DNA of 64,000 bases from Prionace glauca (Eukaryota; Chordata; Chondrichthyes; Carcharhiniformes; Carcharhinidae): NCBI GenBank assembly GCA_037974335.1, contig CM075729.1:107968515-108032514 (forward strand), given 5' to 3'. Both the position numbers and the translations under genes were made by a program. Of the stretch, positions 23,101 through 32,640 are shown piece by piece (positions within the stretch are counted from its first letter, which is position 1; each line of letters opens with the position of its first letter). The notes under the pieces were generated by a model. The model had not been told where the DNA came from, made no database searches, and worked only from the letters and a program-made list of their open reading frames with translations.

Positions 23101-23173
23101 CTTTACTCGATTCGCCAGCACTCTGGTCCCAGCATGATTCAGACCAACCCCATCCTGCCTGAACAGGTCCCAC
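20123..23173 (-). CDS. CR1 ORF2: endonuclease-reverse transcriptase, 1016 codons, uninterrupted
   Basis: Nicks target DNA and copies element RNA by target-primed reverse transcription (family knowledge). The apurinic-endonuclease-like domain spans about residues 65-300: NARSIRNKVDEL, ITETWL (catalytic Glu near 110), MGDFN (near 214), GESDHCM (near 283). After a basic linker, RT covers about 480-800: SPGPDGMHPRVL, NVTPLFKKGTRQ, FLDFQKAFDKVPHKRLL, SGVPQGSVLGPQLF and SKFADDTKIGG, with the metal-binding Asp pair at about 739-740. The C-terminal part ends GYGERAGRWS. The listed Met lies in the ORF1 tail; MRSKVKDRV or MKALYLNARS further down are equally plausible starts, because the domain begins there. 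Two residues are missing at LGLYS-FRRMRG relative to other copies. All key motifs are present, so it could be active or recently so. Confidence 0.9.
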   Translation of the reverse strand: MGPVQAGWGWSESCWDQSAGESSKEDCRQGFKLIRGGGRVGDAMRSKVKDRVQVREEAKDVPIGGVTASRVQVKAGMKALYLNARSIRNKVDELMAQIDTNGYDLVAITETWLQGDRDWEMNVQGYQVFRKDRQEERGGGVALLIKDNIKVVARDDIGAKEQKVESLWVEIRNRKERKTLVGVVYRPPNNDLEVGRAVNAQISAACRNGTAVVMGDFNLHIDWSTHVGRGGLEEEFLECCRDNFLEQCVLEPTRKRAILDLVLCNEVGRIRDLAVKDPLGESDHCMVEFLVQMEEEKVGSQTRVLCLNRGEYGRMREELANVDWGSALEGRSAEEQWRIFKEIFLGAQQKFIPMVKKDSRRRGNKPWITKEVKESVKLKAEEFRVAKSSGREEDWERFKCQQRLTKKLIKEGRRSYEAGLALNIKKDSKSFYKYIKRKRLARSLEDLKTSKGPLEDEKGELELGDGDMAKVLNNFFVSVFTEEDVNNLPDVSDGKVVGMEGLNDITVTREVVLDRLEGLIVDKSPGPDGMHPRVLKEMAEVIVDALVVIFQTSLDSGEVPEDWKTANVTPLFKKGTRQKAGNYRPVSLTSVVGKMLETVIKEEIARHLEGNCLIGRTQHGFIKGKSCLTNLLEFYEDVSRAVDRGEPVDVVFLDFQKAFDKVPHKRLLQKVRRHGVGGRVLAWIEDWLSNRRQRVGVNGCYSDWRLVTSGVPQGSVLGPQLFTIYIDDLEEGTECRVSKFADDTKIGGKANCAEGVESLQKDLDRLGEWARKWQMEFNVGKCEVVHFGRRNGRKDYYLRGEKLQQATVQRDLGVLVHESQKPSLQVQQVVRKANGMLAFIARGIEYKSREVLLQLYRALVRPQLEYCVQFWAPHLRKDILALEGVQRRFTRLIPELRGLSYEERLNKLGLYSFRRMRGDLIETYKMMNGMDRIEVERLFPLKKDSRTRGHSLKIKGGRFRTELRRNFFTQRVVNLWNSLPVEVVEAASLNIFKKRVDGFLIREGIKGYGERAGRWS

Positions 23174-23271
23174 CTACCCCAATACTGGTGCCAATGCCCC
23201 ATAAATTCGAACCCATTCCTCCCACACCAATCCCTGAGCCACCCATTTACTTCCTTTATCCTATCAACCAT
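23074..23271 (-). CDS. CR1 ORF1 C-terminal tail (esterase-type), 65 codons
   Basis: The frame contains VNGWLRDWCGRNGFEFMGHW and DGVGLNHAGTRVLANRV. CR1-clade ORF1 proteins often end in an SGNH-esterase-like domain whose last block is D-G-x-H-L; here the His is Gly (DGVGLN). The frame is open to the left end of the element, where it is truncated; the upstream GTND block is absent from this copy but seen in CR1 b. It overlaps the listed ORF2 start by about 100 bases in another frame, which fits reinitiation or downstream ORF2 start use. Confidence 0.65.
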   Translation of the reverse strand: MVDRIKEVNGWLRDWCGRNGFEFMGHWHQYWGRWDLFRQDGVGLNHAGTRVLANRVKRTVDRALN

Positions 23272-23279
23272 GACACGTA

Positions 23280-24240
23280 CAGAATTTCATCATATATTGA
23301 TCTGTCTTTTCTGTGAATTCTCCAACTGCTTGGATCTTCTCTTGGTTCTTTGAACTTTTTCTCTTGACTCATGACATCCATTGAGATTTTAGCTCATCCA
23401 ACTTGAATCAAACAAACATAAATCACTTTGTTGCTTTAAAACTTCAACTCTCATGGATCATTTTTGAAATCCACAGCTTCCTGTCCACCTGAACTGCTGA
23501 ATCTAAGATTTCACTCAGTGTTCTCCATCGCTGTCATGTAAACCGCTTTCTAACAAAGTGAATTTCTCAAAATGTTTGATATTATTTTATTATTAATTTT
23601 TACAAGCTAGAATTTAACTGGCTGAACTATTCCTCTTAGCTGAGTGAAAACATGTTTTCCAGTCACTCACTTGAGGCAATGACTTTGGCCTGGCAATTTT
23701 GTCCATGCTAGGTCCAACATTAGGTTGTTATGCAAAGCCTCAGCCTGGTGAAAGCTACTTCACTCAGTGTCTTACTTTCAGCTTAATGGTGAGTTCTCAT
23801 TGGCAAGCCAATTTGCGACAAATGGCTGTCGACTAGCCATGTCCCACGCAAATGCAAGCTTCCTAGCAAGGACTCTACTACTGACAGAGCTGTCATTGCC
23901 AGTGCTCTATTCTTTGGTCTTCTGAAAAATGTTTCCCCAGCAAATGACCTGTGACAAATTCAAAGCCTTGGCAAGTGCGAAGAACTCGGTGTAGCGCCCC
24001 TAATTTTGTACTTTTTATAGGTAACTAACGTTTAATCCAAGTTTGTAGTCTGGGCCAGTACGACTAACAAATTGTAACCAGGTATTTCCAACTCTTGAAC
24101 AAAGGGAAGTGTGCCTCTACCATTTTCAAAACAATCTAACTCAATTCGTATACCTGTTTGGAGGATCTCAGAAATTTCTAGCCCCAATAATCAGCTCTGA
24201 AGCTTTGGTATCTCGTCTACCAGCTGAACAATGACTTGCA
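23280..24240. other. No feature recognised
   Basis: AT-rich DNA without recognisable coding or repeat structure; it separates the long CR1 from an older plus-strand CR1. Confidence 0.4.
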
Positions 24241-24746
24241 GAAGAATATGGAGAATTTTCCACTGCAGTAGGTTTCCAGTCAAGCAAAAAAAGATGTATA
24301 CACAGATCTAGTTTCTGGGAATGAGATGCAGCAAGTGGATTGGGGACTGTTTAAGGAACAGTAATCATGGTGTCATAAGGTTTAGGTTAGCCATAGAACC
24401 ATCCAAATAAGAATATTCAACTGGGAGAAAGCCAGCTTCAACTGAGAATCGATCTGACTTGGATAAATTAGAATCAAAGGTTGGCAGTCAAGATTAACGA
24501 ACGATGACCTTCATTTAAAGAAATAGTAGTTCAGGTGCAGTCAATTAATATTCAGACAAGGATCAGATAAGACAACCTAATCCAGTGCTCCCTAAATGAA
24601 AAAAAATGAAAAAGTTCTACTTATGAGAAATGTGCCTCTGTTTAAAAAGGGCTGCAGAGAAAAGCCTGAAACTGCAGGCCAGTGAGCCTCATATCTGTGA
24701 TGGGTAAATTGTTGGAAGGTATTTTGAGACAGGATCTATAGGCATT
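24240..24746 (+). mobile_element. Old CR1-clade LINE, 5' part (continues at 26640)
   Basis: Plus-strand text includes QVDWGLFKEQ and RIFNWEKASFN (endonuclease-RT linker), then CRPVSLISVMGKLLEGILRQ (RT block). It breaks at 24747, where a minus-strand CR1 starts with its tail GAACATAGAACATAACAG. The next part of RT, beginning at the GFVIGKSCL-like block, resumes near 26647. The two pieces are best read as one element split by an insertion. Confidence 0.7.
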
Positions 24747-26400
24747 TAGAACATAGAACATAACAGCGCAGAACAGGCCCTTCGGCCCACGATGTTGCGC
24801 CGACCAGTTACAAAAACAATGACCCACTAGCCTATACCAATCCCTTTTCGTCCATAAACCTATCTACAGATCTCTTAAACGCCCCCAAACTAGGCGCATT
24901 TACAACTGCAGCAGGCAGGGCATTCCAGTCCCTCACCACCCGCTGGGTAAAGAACCTACCCCTGACATCCGTCCTGTAGCTACCCCCCCTTAATTTAAAG
25001 CCATGCCCCCTCGTGCTAGCTTTCTCCATCCGAGGAAAAAGGCTATCACTGTCCATCCTATCTAAACCTCTAATCATCTTATATGTTTCAATAAGATCCC
25101 CTCTTAGCCGCCTTCTTTCCAACGAAAACAACCCCAAATCCCTCAATCTCTCCTCATAGGACCTCCCCACCATACCAGGCAACATCCTAGTAAACCTCCT
25201 CTGCACCCTCTCCAAAGCCTCCACATCCTTCCTGTAACGTGGGGACCAGAACTGCACACAGTACTCCAAGTGCGGCCGTACCAGAGTAGTGTACAGTTGC
25301 AACATGACGCTGCGACTCTTAAATTCAATCCCCCTACCAATAAACGCCAAGACACCGTACGCCTTCTTACTTGATTCCTTATCTACTTGATTCCCAACTT
25401 TCAGGGATCTATGTACACATAAACCTAGATCCCTCTGTTCATCCACACTATTCAAAGTCCTAATGGGACAGTACAACAGAGGAGGAGAGCATCTGCCACA
25501 GCTCACAGCCCTACTTTCCATTATCAATTCCCCAGACACACTTTCTAAAGGACCAACATTCACTTTAATTGTTTTCTTATTTAAATATCTATAGAAATTC
25601 CTACTATCCTTTTCATTTCCAGCTAGCTTTTTCCCGTATTCTAGTTTTTCCTCCTTATCAATCATTTTTGCTATTCTTTGATGTTCTTTCTATTTGTTCC
25701 AATCTTCTGACCTGCCACTCGTTGTTACAGAAATATATTATATTTCTTTAACTTTAATACTGTCTTTAAATGTTTTAGTTAACGAAGGAATAAAGGCTTT
25801 GTATTTATTGGAATTAGTCCAATATTCCAAAATATCCTTTTAAACATCTGTTATCGAACATCTAATTATCTACCCTTAAGTACATTTGCCAGTTCACACT
25901 AGCTAGCTCTGCTTTCATGCCCTCATAATTGCCCTAATTTAAGTTTAAAAAAAAACTAGTCTAGGACGCACTTTTCTCTCCCTCAAGCTGAATGTAAAAT
26001 TCAATCATATTATGATCGCTACTGCTTAGGGGTACCTTCATTATGAGGTTATCAATTAATCCTATCATTGCACAATACTGGTTCTAATATAATCTGCTCT
26101 GTTGCCTCCAGAATGTGCTGGTCTATCAAACCATCTCAAAAATATTCTACGCTACCTTTGCCAATCTGATTTTTCCAATCTATACGTGGATTAAAATCCT
26201 CCACAATTGTCGCTGTACCTTTCCAACAAGCTCTAATTATCTCTTCATATATATTGTCCCTACCATGTATTTACAATTCCGGGGTCTGTACACCACTCCC
26301 ACAAGTGATTTATTGCTTTTTTCGTTCCTTTCTCAAACCAAACTGTTTCTGCATTCTGGTTTCTTCTAATGTGTTAATGCCATCATTACTTAAGAGTTAC
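24747..26400 (-). mobile_element. CR1-clade LINE, RT core deleted, nested
   Basis: The 3' tail is GAACATAGAACATAACAGCG (octamer-like). A minus frame of 277 codons (24832-25665) joins the linker (NKKTIKVNVGPLE) straight to the post-catalytic region (LNSVDEQRDLGLCVHRSLKV): the GPDG to FADD part of RT is deleted while the frame stays open. The C-terminus reads FFTQRVVRDWNALPAAVVNA. Endonuclease text continues with stops to about 26400. Confidence 0.85.
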
Positions 26401-26639
26401 TCCTCCACCTTTTCCTAGTTACAGATGGTTAAATGCCACAAATGAAATTTATAAGGACAAACAATATTTATTTTTTGAAGAAAAGGCCTCAGCATTTTGG
26501 AACAGGTGCTTACTAAAGCAATAATGGAATCCACAGCTATCGCTGAGAAGAAGCTCATAATCTTAACCAGCGTCATGGCACAGAGAATCGCTAAAGCAAA
26601 AAATCACATCCACTTGCTGAGGAGCTGACAATGTTGTGC
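26401..26639. other. Unassigned junction DNA
   Basis: Lies between the 5' end of the nested CR1 and resumption of the plus-strand LINE; some LINE linker-like words (AGRFWNRCLLKQ) but no clear alignment. Confidence 0.3.
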
Positions 26640-27932
26640 TATTGAAATTAGAGACACTAGTACTGATTAGGGAAAGTCAACGTGGCTTTGTGATTGGAAA
26701 ATCATGTCTCACAAATTTGAGTTTTTTGATGGGGTAACCAAGAAGATAGATGAGGGCAGTGCAGTTGATGTTGTTTACATGGACTTTAGCAAGGCCTTTG
26801 ACAAGGTACTGCATGGTAGGTTATTGCATATGGTTAAATTTCACGGGATCCAGGTGAAGTATCTAAATGGATACAAAATTGTAGAGGGTTGTTTTTCAAA
26901 CTGGAGGTCTGTGACCAGCAGTGTGCTTCATGGATCTGTGCTGGGTCCACTGTTATTTGTCATTAATATAAATGATTTGGATGCAAATGTAGGAGGTATG
27001 GTTAATAAGTTTGCAGATGACAGTAAGATTGGCATAATGGACAGTGAAGAAAGTTATCTCCAATTGCAATGAGGTCTTGATCAATTGAGCCGATGGGCTG
27101 ATGAATGGCAGATGAAGTTTATACAAATGTGAGATGGTGCATTTTGGTAGATTGAACCAGGGCAGGACTTACTCGGTAGGGCATGGGAGAGTGTTACAGA
27201 ACAAAGAGATCTAGGGGTACGTGTTCATAATTCCTTGAAAGTGGAGTCACAGGTGGACAGAGTGGTTAAGAAGGCATTCAGTATGCTTGGTTTCATTGGT
27301 CAGAGCATTGAATACAGGAGTTGGAATGCCTTGTTGAAGTTGTACAAGACATTGGTAAGGCCACATTTGGAATACCATGTGCAATTCTGGCCACCCTATT
27401 ATAGAAAGAATATTATTAAATTAGAAAGAGTGCAGAAAAGTTTTACTAGGATGCTACTGGGACTCCATAGATTGAGTTTTAAGGAGATGCTGGATAGACT
27501 GGGACTTTTTTCTCTGGAGCATCTGAGGATGAGGGGGTGATCTTATAGAAGTGTATAAAATAATGAGGGGCACAGGTTAGCTAGATAGTCAATATCTTTT
27601 CCCAAAGGTATGGGAGTCTAAAACTTGAGGGCATAGGTTTAAAGTGAGAGGGAGATACAAAAATGTCAAGAGGGGCAATTTTTTTCCTATGTCACACAGA
27701 GGGTGGTGAGTGTCTGGAGCAAGCTGCCAGAGGTAGTACTAGAGGTGGGTACAATTTTATCTTTTAAAAGACATTTAGATAGTTACGTGGTTATGATGGG
27801 TATAGAGGGATTGGGCCAAAGCCGAGCAATTGGGATTGGCTTAAGGATTTTTAAAAAATGGCGGCATGGACAAATTGGGCCAAAGGGCCTGTTTCCATGC
27901 TGTAAACATCTAAGATTCTATGACTCTGAGAG
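26640..27932 (+). mobile_element. Old CR1-clade LINE, RT and 3' end (continuation)
   Basis: Plus frames 26704-27072 (SHKFEFFDGVTKKIDEGSAV, MDFSKAFDKVLHGRLL, VNKFADDSKIG with FADD kept), 27235-27540 ([20 protein letters not shown]) and 27703-27990 complete RT to the C-terminus. The 3' tail is GGGCCTGTTTCCATGCTGTA ending in ATTCTATG at about 27932, the classic CR1 octamer. Several frame changes and stops. Confidence 0.85.
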
Positions 27933-28599
27933 ATGTCAGTTGGATAATACTATTGAGAACCAGAACATAGAAGGTTCAGAGGGGATTTGAAAAAGCATGA
28001 GTGAAGTGAAGAAACCATGAAGATAAACTGGCAGCTAACATACAACTGAAAAATAGAACTGCGAGACCACCATAGGCATATAAATTGTAAGAGGGTGGTA
28101 AAAGATGATGGCCAAATAGAGAAAGAAAAGGGAACTTAAACATGCAGGTATTAAATAAATACTAAGCATCTGTCTTTACCAAAGGACAAGATGCTGCATA
28201 AGTTGTTGTGGAGGAAGACTTGATTCAAATGCTTAAAATGTTTGAGATTGATATGAAGTATTGGAGATGTTGTCTCCACTTAAAACTTGGTCGGGCACTA
28301 GGATGGAATGTGCATCCAAGGAAATGGGGAAGTGAAACTGGAAATTACAGAAGCACTAGTTGTAATTTTCCAGACTTTCGTAGATTCAGGTTGGTGGTAC
28401 AGGAATGGAGGATTGCAAATGTGACATCGTTGCTGAAATAAAGATGTAAAGATTAGCCAGCAGTCACGTGGCCAGTCAGCTGAACCTCAGCGATGTGAGA
28501 AACGATGACGTGGGACAATATTATTAGGCACTTGTGAAAATACAGGTTAATTGGCAAGCCAACACAGATTTGTTTGGGGCAAATCATGTTTAACTGAAG

Positions 28600-28692
28600 A
28601 ACAGTCGTTCAGACTTGAAATGTTAGCTCGGTTCACTCACCACAGATGGTGTCAGACCTGAAATTTTCCTGCATTTTCTGTTTTTGTTTCAT
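28600..28692 (+). repeat. Short dispersed repeat ('GATGCTGGAA' family, variant)
   Basis: Contains CAGACTTGAAATGTTAGCTC and CCTGCATTTTCTGTTTTTGT, flanking words of this dispersed family; it interrupts the LINE. Confidence 0.4.
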
Positions 28693-28934
28693 GTTTAACA
28701 AACTTTCTTGGGTTTTTTGATGAGGTAACAGAGGAAGATGACAAGGGTAATCCTGTTGATGTGGCATACATGGATTTCCAAAAATGCTGCAAAATAGACT
28801 TTTAAAGGAAGTTAGAAGTCATGGAATAAAAGGGTCCCTATCAACATAGATACAAAAATTAACTGAATGACAGGGAAATGAAGCAGTTGTTTTTGGACTG
28901 GAGGAAGAATTATTGGGGTGGGGGTGGGGGGGGG

Positions 28935-29028
28935 GGAGGAGAGGAGAGGAGGAGGGCCTGGGTGGGATTTTGGTTGGTGCAGACTTAATGGGCTGATTGG
29001 CCTCTTTCTGTACTGTAGGGATTTTAAG
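28935..29028 (+). mobile_element. 5'-truncated SINE tail in LINE
   Basis: GGGCCTGGGTGGGATTTTGG ... GGCCTCTTTCTGTACTGTAG matches the 3' part of the SINE at 34570-34896 (opposite strand there). A G-rich/purine tract (28915-28960) precedes it. Confidence 0.65.
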
Positions 29029-29964
29029 TCTAAGAGTAGGTGGACAAATGCAGAGAAATATGAAGTGATTCACTTTAGTTGAAGGAATACCAAACAACAA
29101 TAAAAACAAAGGGCACAGCTTTAAAAGGGATGCACTTGCACAGGATCTGGGCGCGTGTGTACACAAATCTTTGCAGGTGATAGGACATTTCAAGAGCGTG
29201 GTTAATGAAGCATACAACATATTGGCCTTCATCAAAGTGGCATAGAGCTTCAAAATCAAGGAAGCTATGTTCACCTTGTTTTAAACACTAGTTTGGCCTC
29301 AGCTGGAATTCTGCCTCCACTTCTGAGCACATTTTAGGAGGACTGTGCTGTCATTGAAGAGACTGTAGAAAAGGTTCATGAGAATGGTTGCACAGATTAG
29401 GATAACCAATTATATAAATGGAGAAGCTGGGACTGTCCTCCTTGGAGAAGAGGAGGGTTGAATGGAGGTTTGGTAGAAGTTTTCAAAACTTAGGGAGTGG
29501 ACAGACAGGGAGAATTTGTTTTATACTGAAGGATGGATTGAGAATCAGGCACACAGCTTTAAGGTAAATAGCAAATGAAACCGTGACATTACTGGAAAAA
29601 ACTTTTCATGCAGCAAGTGACCAATATCTGGAATGTTGTGCTTGAGTTTGGTGGAGGCAGGTTCAGTCAAGGCACTTGAAGAATTGGATTATTATCTGAA
29701 AAGGGAGAAATCAGGGGAGTGGCACTCCTTTGAAAAGTCAGCATGGCAAAATAGAGATAATGTTTCAGGGTGTGTGGAGTTAATAATGGGGAATAAATAG
29801 TGTGCAGAAAATCCATAGCCCAATATAAGCTCAGAAGGAGGAATAACAATGGCACATAATGTTGATAAAAACAGGCCTTGACTATGAAGGATATTGCTGA
29901 AAATGAAGCAGGTAAGACAGCAGCATGTGATCAGATGATAGCAGAAGTGGGAACCTCATTTAGT

Positions 29965-30246
29965 CATAAGAACATAAGAAATAGGAGCAGGAGTAGGCCA
30001 ACTAGCCCTTCGAGCCTGCCCCGCCATTCAATAAGATCTGTCATGGCTCAGTTCCACATTCCCGCCCTCTCCCCATAACCCTTAATCCCCTCTCTTATCA
30101 AAAACCCATCAACCCACGTCTTAAACATATTTAGCGAGGTAGCTTCCACCACTTCAACGGGCAGAGAATTCCAGAGATTCACCACCCTTTGAGTGAAGAA
30201 GTTCCTCCTCAACTCTAAACCGCCCCCCCCTTTATCTTGAGGCTGT
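29965..30246 (-). mobile_element. CR1 family a 3' end, truncated
   Basis: Starts CATAAGAACATAAGAAATAG and covers the 3' UTR and the last ~40 codons (FFTQRVVNLWNSLPVEVVEA). Ends abruptly after TTGAGGCTGT at 30246. Confidence 0.9.
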
Positions 30247-31489
30247 TTGCAGAAGTAACAGTATGATATGAAATATGACAAAAATACACCAATTGTTAGA
30301 TGTAAAGAAGCATAAGAAATGGCAGTCACAATCGAAAGCGCAGAGATGACATATGACAGTGGATGTATGTATTCATAACAGAAAAAGGGCATTGGTCTGA
30401 GTGGATCAAAAAGTGTCACTGAGGATTTTATTTTAACTTTATTCGTTCATGGAATGCAGGCTTCACTTGCTCAACCTACATTTTTTGTCCTTCGTTAATT
30501 GGCCTTCAGAAGGTTGTGATGATCTGTCTTCTCAAACTGCTGCAGTCCATGTGATGTAAGTACATCCACAATGCTATTAGGAGTGAGTTCCTGGATTTTA
30601 ACCCAGAAAGGTGCTTTTAATGGAGCTTTGCTGAGTTGTTGTAATACACCTTGTAGATCATACATATTTCTGCCCTGCATCTCTGAACAATGCCTGCAAT
30701 GAAACTAAAGCAGCACCTGAAATAAAAGCAAATGCTCAGCTGGCCGAACAGCATCTGTCCAGCGAGGAACAGAGCTAACATTTTAGGGTAAAGTTTTAGG
30801 CAGCAATAAAACACTGTTGACTGCAGCTGATTAATAGTAGCCACAGTTCCCACAATTCTCTGTGCACTTGAAACCACTGTCTGCAAAGTACTCAATTCCC
30901 TTTTTGCCCAGTGTGCACATACTTTCCAGGGCCAGCTGACATTCTGGGTGGCATATCGCTGCAATTCCAAATTGGCAGAAATGGAATGAGAAACCAGGAA
31001 ACTAAAGCATGGATAGGGGAGACACTGCACATTGGCTCAATGATGACTCGCAAGGACATTCACCACATTTGAAGTCAGGCTAGGCAGCTCTAGTTCAGGG
31101 CATGAGACATGTGCTTGATGTTGCTGAGACTGCAGTCCTCGAGCCACACTGCAAATACTGTGTGCAGGTGGGTTGTCCCTGCAGCAAGGTCCTTATGCTG
31201 CCTCAGTGTTAGGGTCCTTGCAGAAGACATCGGTCGTAGCTACTGTGTACAGCATTCCTGCCCACCATTCTTCCACAAACCAAGCATTTTGCTCGGCTAT
31301 ACAATTAGTCTGTGCTCACTGTATTTTCTTAATGATCTTTCAAGTATGAATAAGATGCCATTTTGACTGTTGAAAGACAATTCCATGTCGTTTTTTAATG
31401 ATTTACACTCTTGTGAAGGCCTTAGCATATTTATCTATATTCAAGTGCCTGTATGATTGCATTGATTGCGACCAAGGAGCTAAGATTTA
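30247..31489. other. No gene recognised
   Basis: Includes a scrap of the GATGCTGGAA-type repeat at about 30700-30795 (AAGCAAATGCTCAGCTGG, CAGCATCTGTCCAGCGAGGA). The frames here lack recognisable domains. Confidence 0.4.
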
Positions 31490-31560
31490 AATCTGTCATG
31501 ATCTAATTGAATGGCTGAACAGCCTAGAGGAACTGCTTGGCCTTATTCTGTTCCTATGTT
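31490..31560 (+). mobile_element. CR1 3'-tail fragment
   Basis: GAATGGCTGAACAGCCTAGA then CTTATTCTGTTCCTATGTTG, a CR1-type terminal segment. Confidence 0.5.
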
Positions 31561-31682
31561 GCTACTTAATGTGCTGTTTCTTGTCATCAGCTACAGGGTA
31601 TTAGAAGGGCAAGGCATATAGAGAGGAATAATTCTGGGCTCCTTCTGTTCCTCTGCCTCAGCCACAGTAAACAGTAACTGTA

Positions 31683-31826
31683 CCCATTTAGACGAAGGGT
31701 CATCCAGACGCAAAATGTTGGCTCTACGCTGTCCACAGAGTTGCTGCTCGACCTGTTGAGACTTTTCATGATTTTCTATTTTTGTTTCAAATTCCAGTAT
31801 TTGCAGTATTTTGCTTTTACGCATTT
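31683..31826 (+). repeat. Short dispersed repeat ('GATGCTGGAA' family)
   Basis: GACGAAGGGTCATCCAGACG, CTGCTCGACCTGTTGAGACT and TCCAGTATTTGCAGTATTTT are the longest stretch of this family in the window. Confidence 0.5.
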
Positions 31827-31960
31827 AGACGTTGGGAGGAGATCCAGTGACTCTGCTAAGAGGTGCACGTATGAGGTATCAGATGATAACAGCAGAATAG
31901 CTTTTCTGCACTCAACGTACAGGGTGGCACAGGTAGATTGGGCACATCAGAGTAGCATAT

Positions 31961-32580
31961 TGAATCATAGAGTCCCTGCAGTGCAGGAGGAGGCCATTCG
32001 GCCCTTTGAGTCTGCATGAACTTTCTGACTGAGCATCTTATTCAGGCCCCATCCCCATAACCCCACATATTTACCCCTCTAATCCCCTAACCTACACGTT
32101 GTGAGACACTGTTTATTCAGAAGGAACTCTTCAAAATGCAGCAAATGAAACAACAAGAAAATTTACTTATAAGTCAAAGAAAGGGTTTAAAGAAATATCA
32201 TTACTCCAAACTTGGAGCCTTGCCCTGGCCACTCCAAGCTTCCCACAATTCTACATAATTCCTTATTTATAGTGAATCATTTGGTCAGCTGACTTTTACA
32301 TCACTGTGATTAGTTCAATGTTTTACTGGGTCAGTTGACCCATTGTTCACATTACATCCAACATAAATTTGTCACTGGTTACATTCTAACACTAAGGGGC
32401 AATTTAGCATCGCCTTTGTACCTAACCTGCACATCTTTGGACTGTGGGAGGAAACCGGATCTCCTAGAGGTAACCCACAGAGACACAGGGAGAACATGCA
32501 AACTCCATAAGTCACCTGAGGCTGGAATTGAACCTGGGTCCTTGGCACTATGAAGCAGCAGTGCTAACCACTGCACTGCC
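31961..32580 (-). mobile_element. tRNA-derived SINE split by ~295-bp insertion
   Basis: 31961-32098 matches the tail half and 32394-32580 the head half of the SINE at 34570-34896. The head half on the minus strand has the SINE core (GTTTGCATGTTCTCCCTGTG) and a tRNA-like head with GGTTAGCACTGCTGC. The interrupting segment is listed separately. Confidence 0.75.
32099..32393. mobile_element. Unclassified insertion inside a SINE
   Basis: About 295 bases (GTTGTGAGACACTGTTTATT to GGTTACATTCTAACAC) lie between two halves of one SINE. No coding potential, no obvious inverted ends, no clear target duplication. Family unknown. Confidence 0.5.
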
Positions 32581-32640
32581 CAGAGAAGAGAAACTATTGA
32601 AGGTAGGACTGATCCTGGCCAGAGTGAGCCCATTGAGTGA

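Larger units (their letters stand above)
20036..23277 (-). mobile_element. CR1 family a, nearly complete, with long intact ORF2
   Basis: The 3' end abuts CATAAGAAATAGGAGCAGGA at 20038; the octamer tail is reduced to one partial unit. It holds the 1016-codon ORF2 and the last ~65 codons of ORF1, with similarity running to about 23277. Most of ORF1 and the 5' UTR are missing, so it is a 5'-truncated copy. Compared with other copies it has a 6-base in-frame deletion near 20436 and an altered ~25-base linker at 21815-21850, where AGGTCTTTAGATCCTCTAAA looks like a local palindromic change. Confidence 0.95.
28200..29690 (+). mobile_element. Old CR1-clade LINE, degraded
   Basis: Plus-strand RT words are spread over the region: GNYRSTSCNFP and EWRIANVTSLLK (28320-28440), DDKGNPVDVAYMDF (28735-28780), then after a SINE scrap VHKSLQVIGHFKSVVNEAYN and HQSGIELQNQGSYVHLV-like text (29140-29280) and EKVHENGCTD (29360). 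Heavily mutated. Confidence 0.6.

Noticed and set aside
29881-30078. Small plus frames around 29.9 kb as host exons
   Set aside because: They run into the antisense of a family a CR1 tail and lack splice or domain support.
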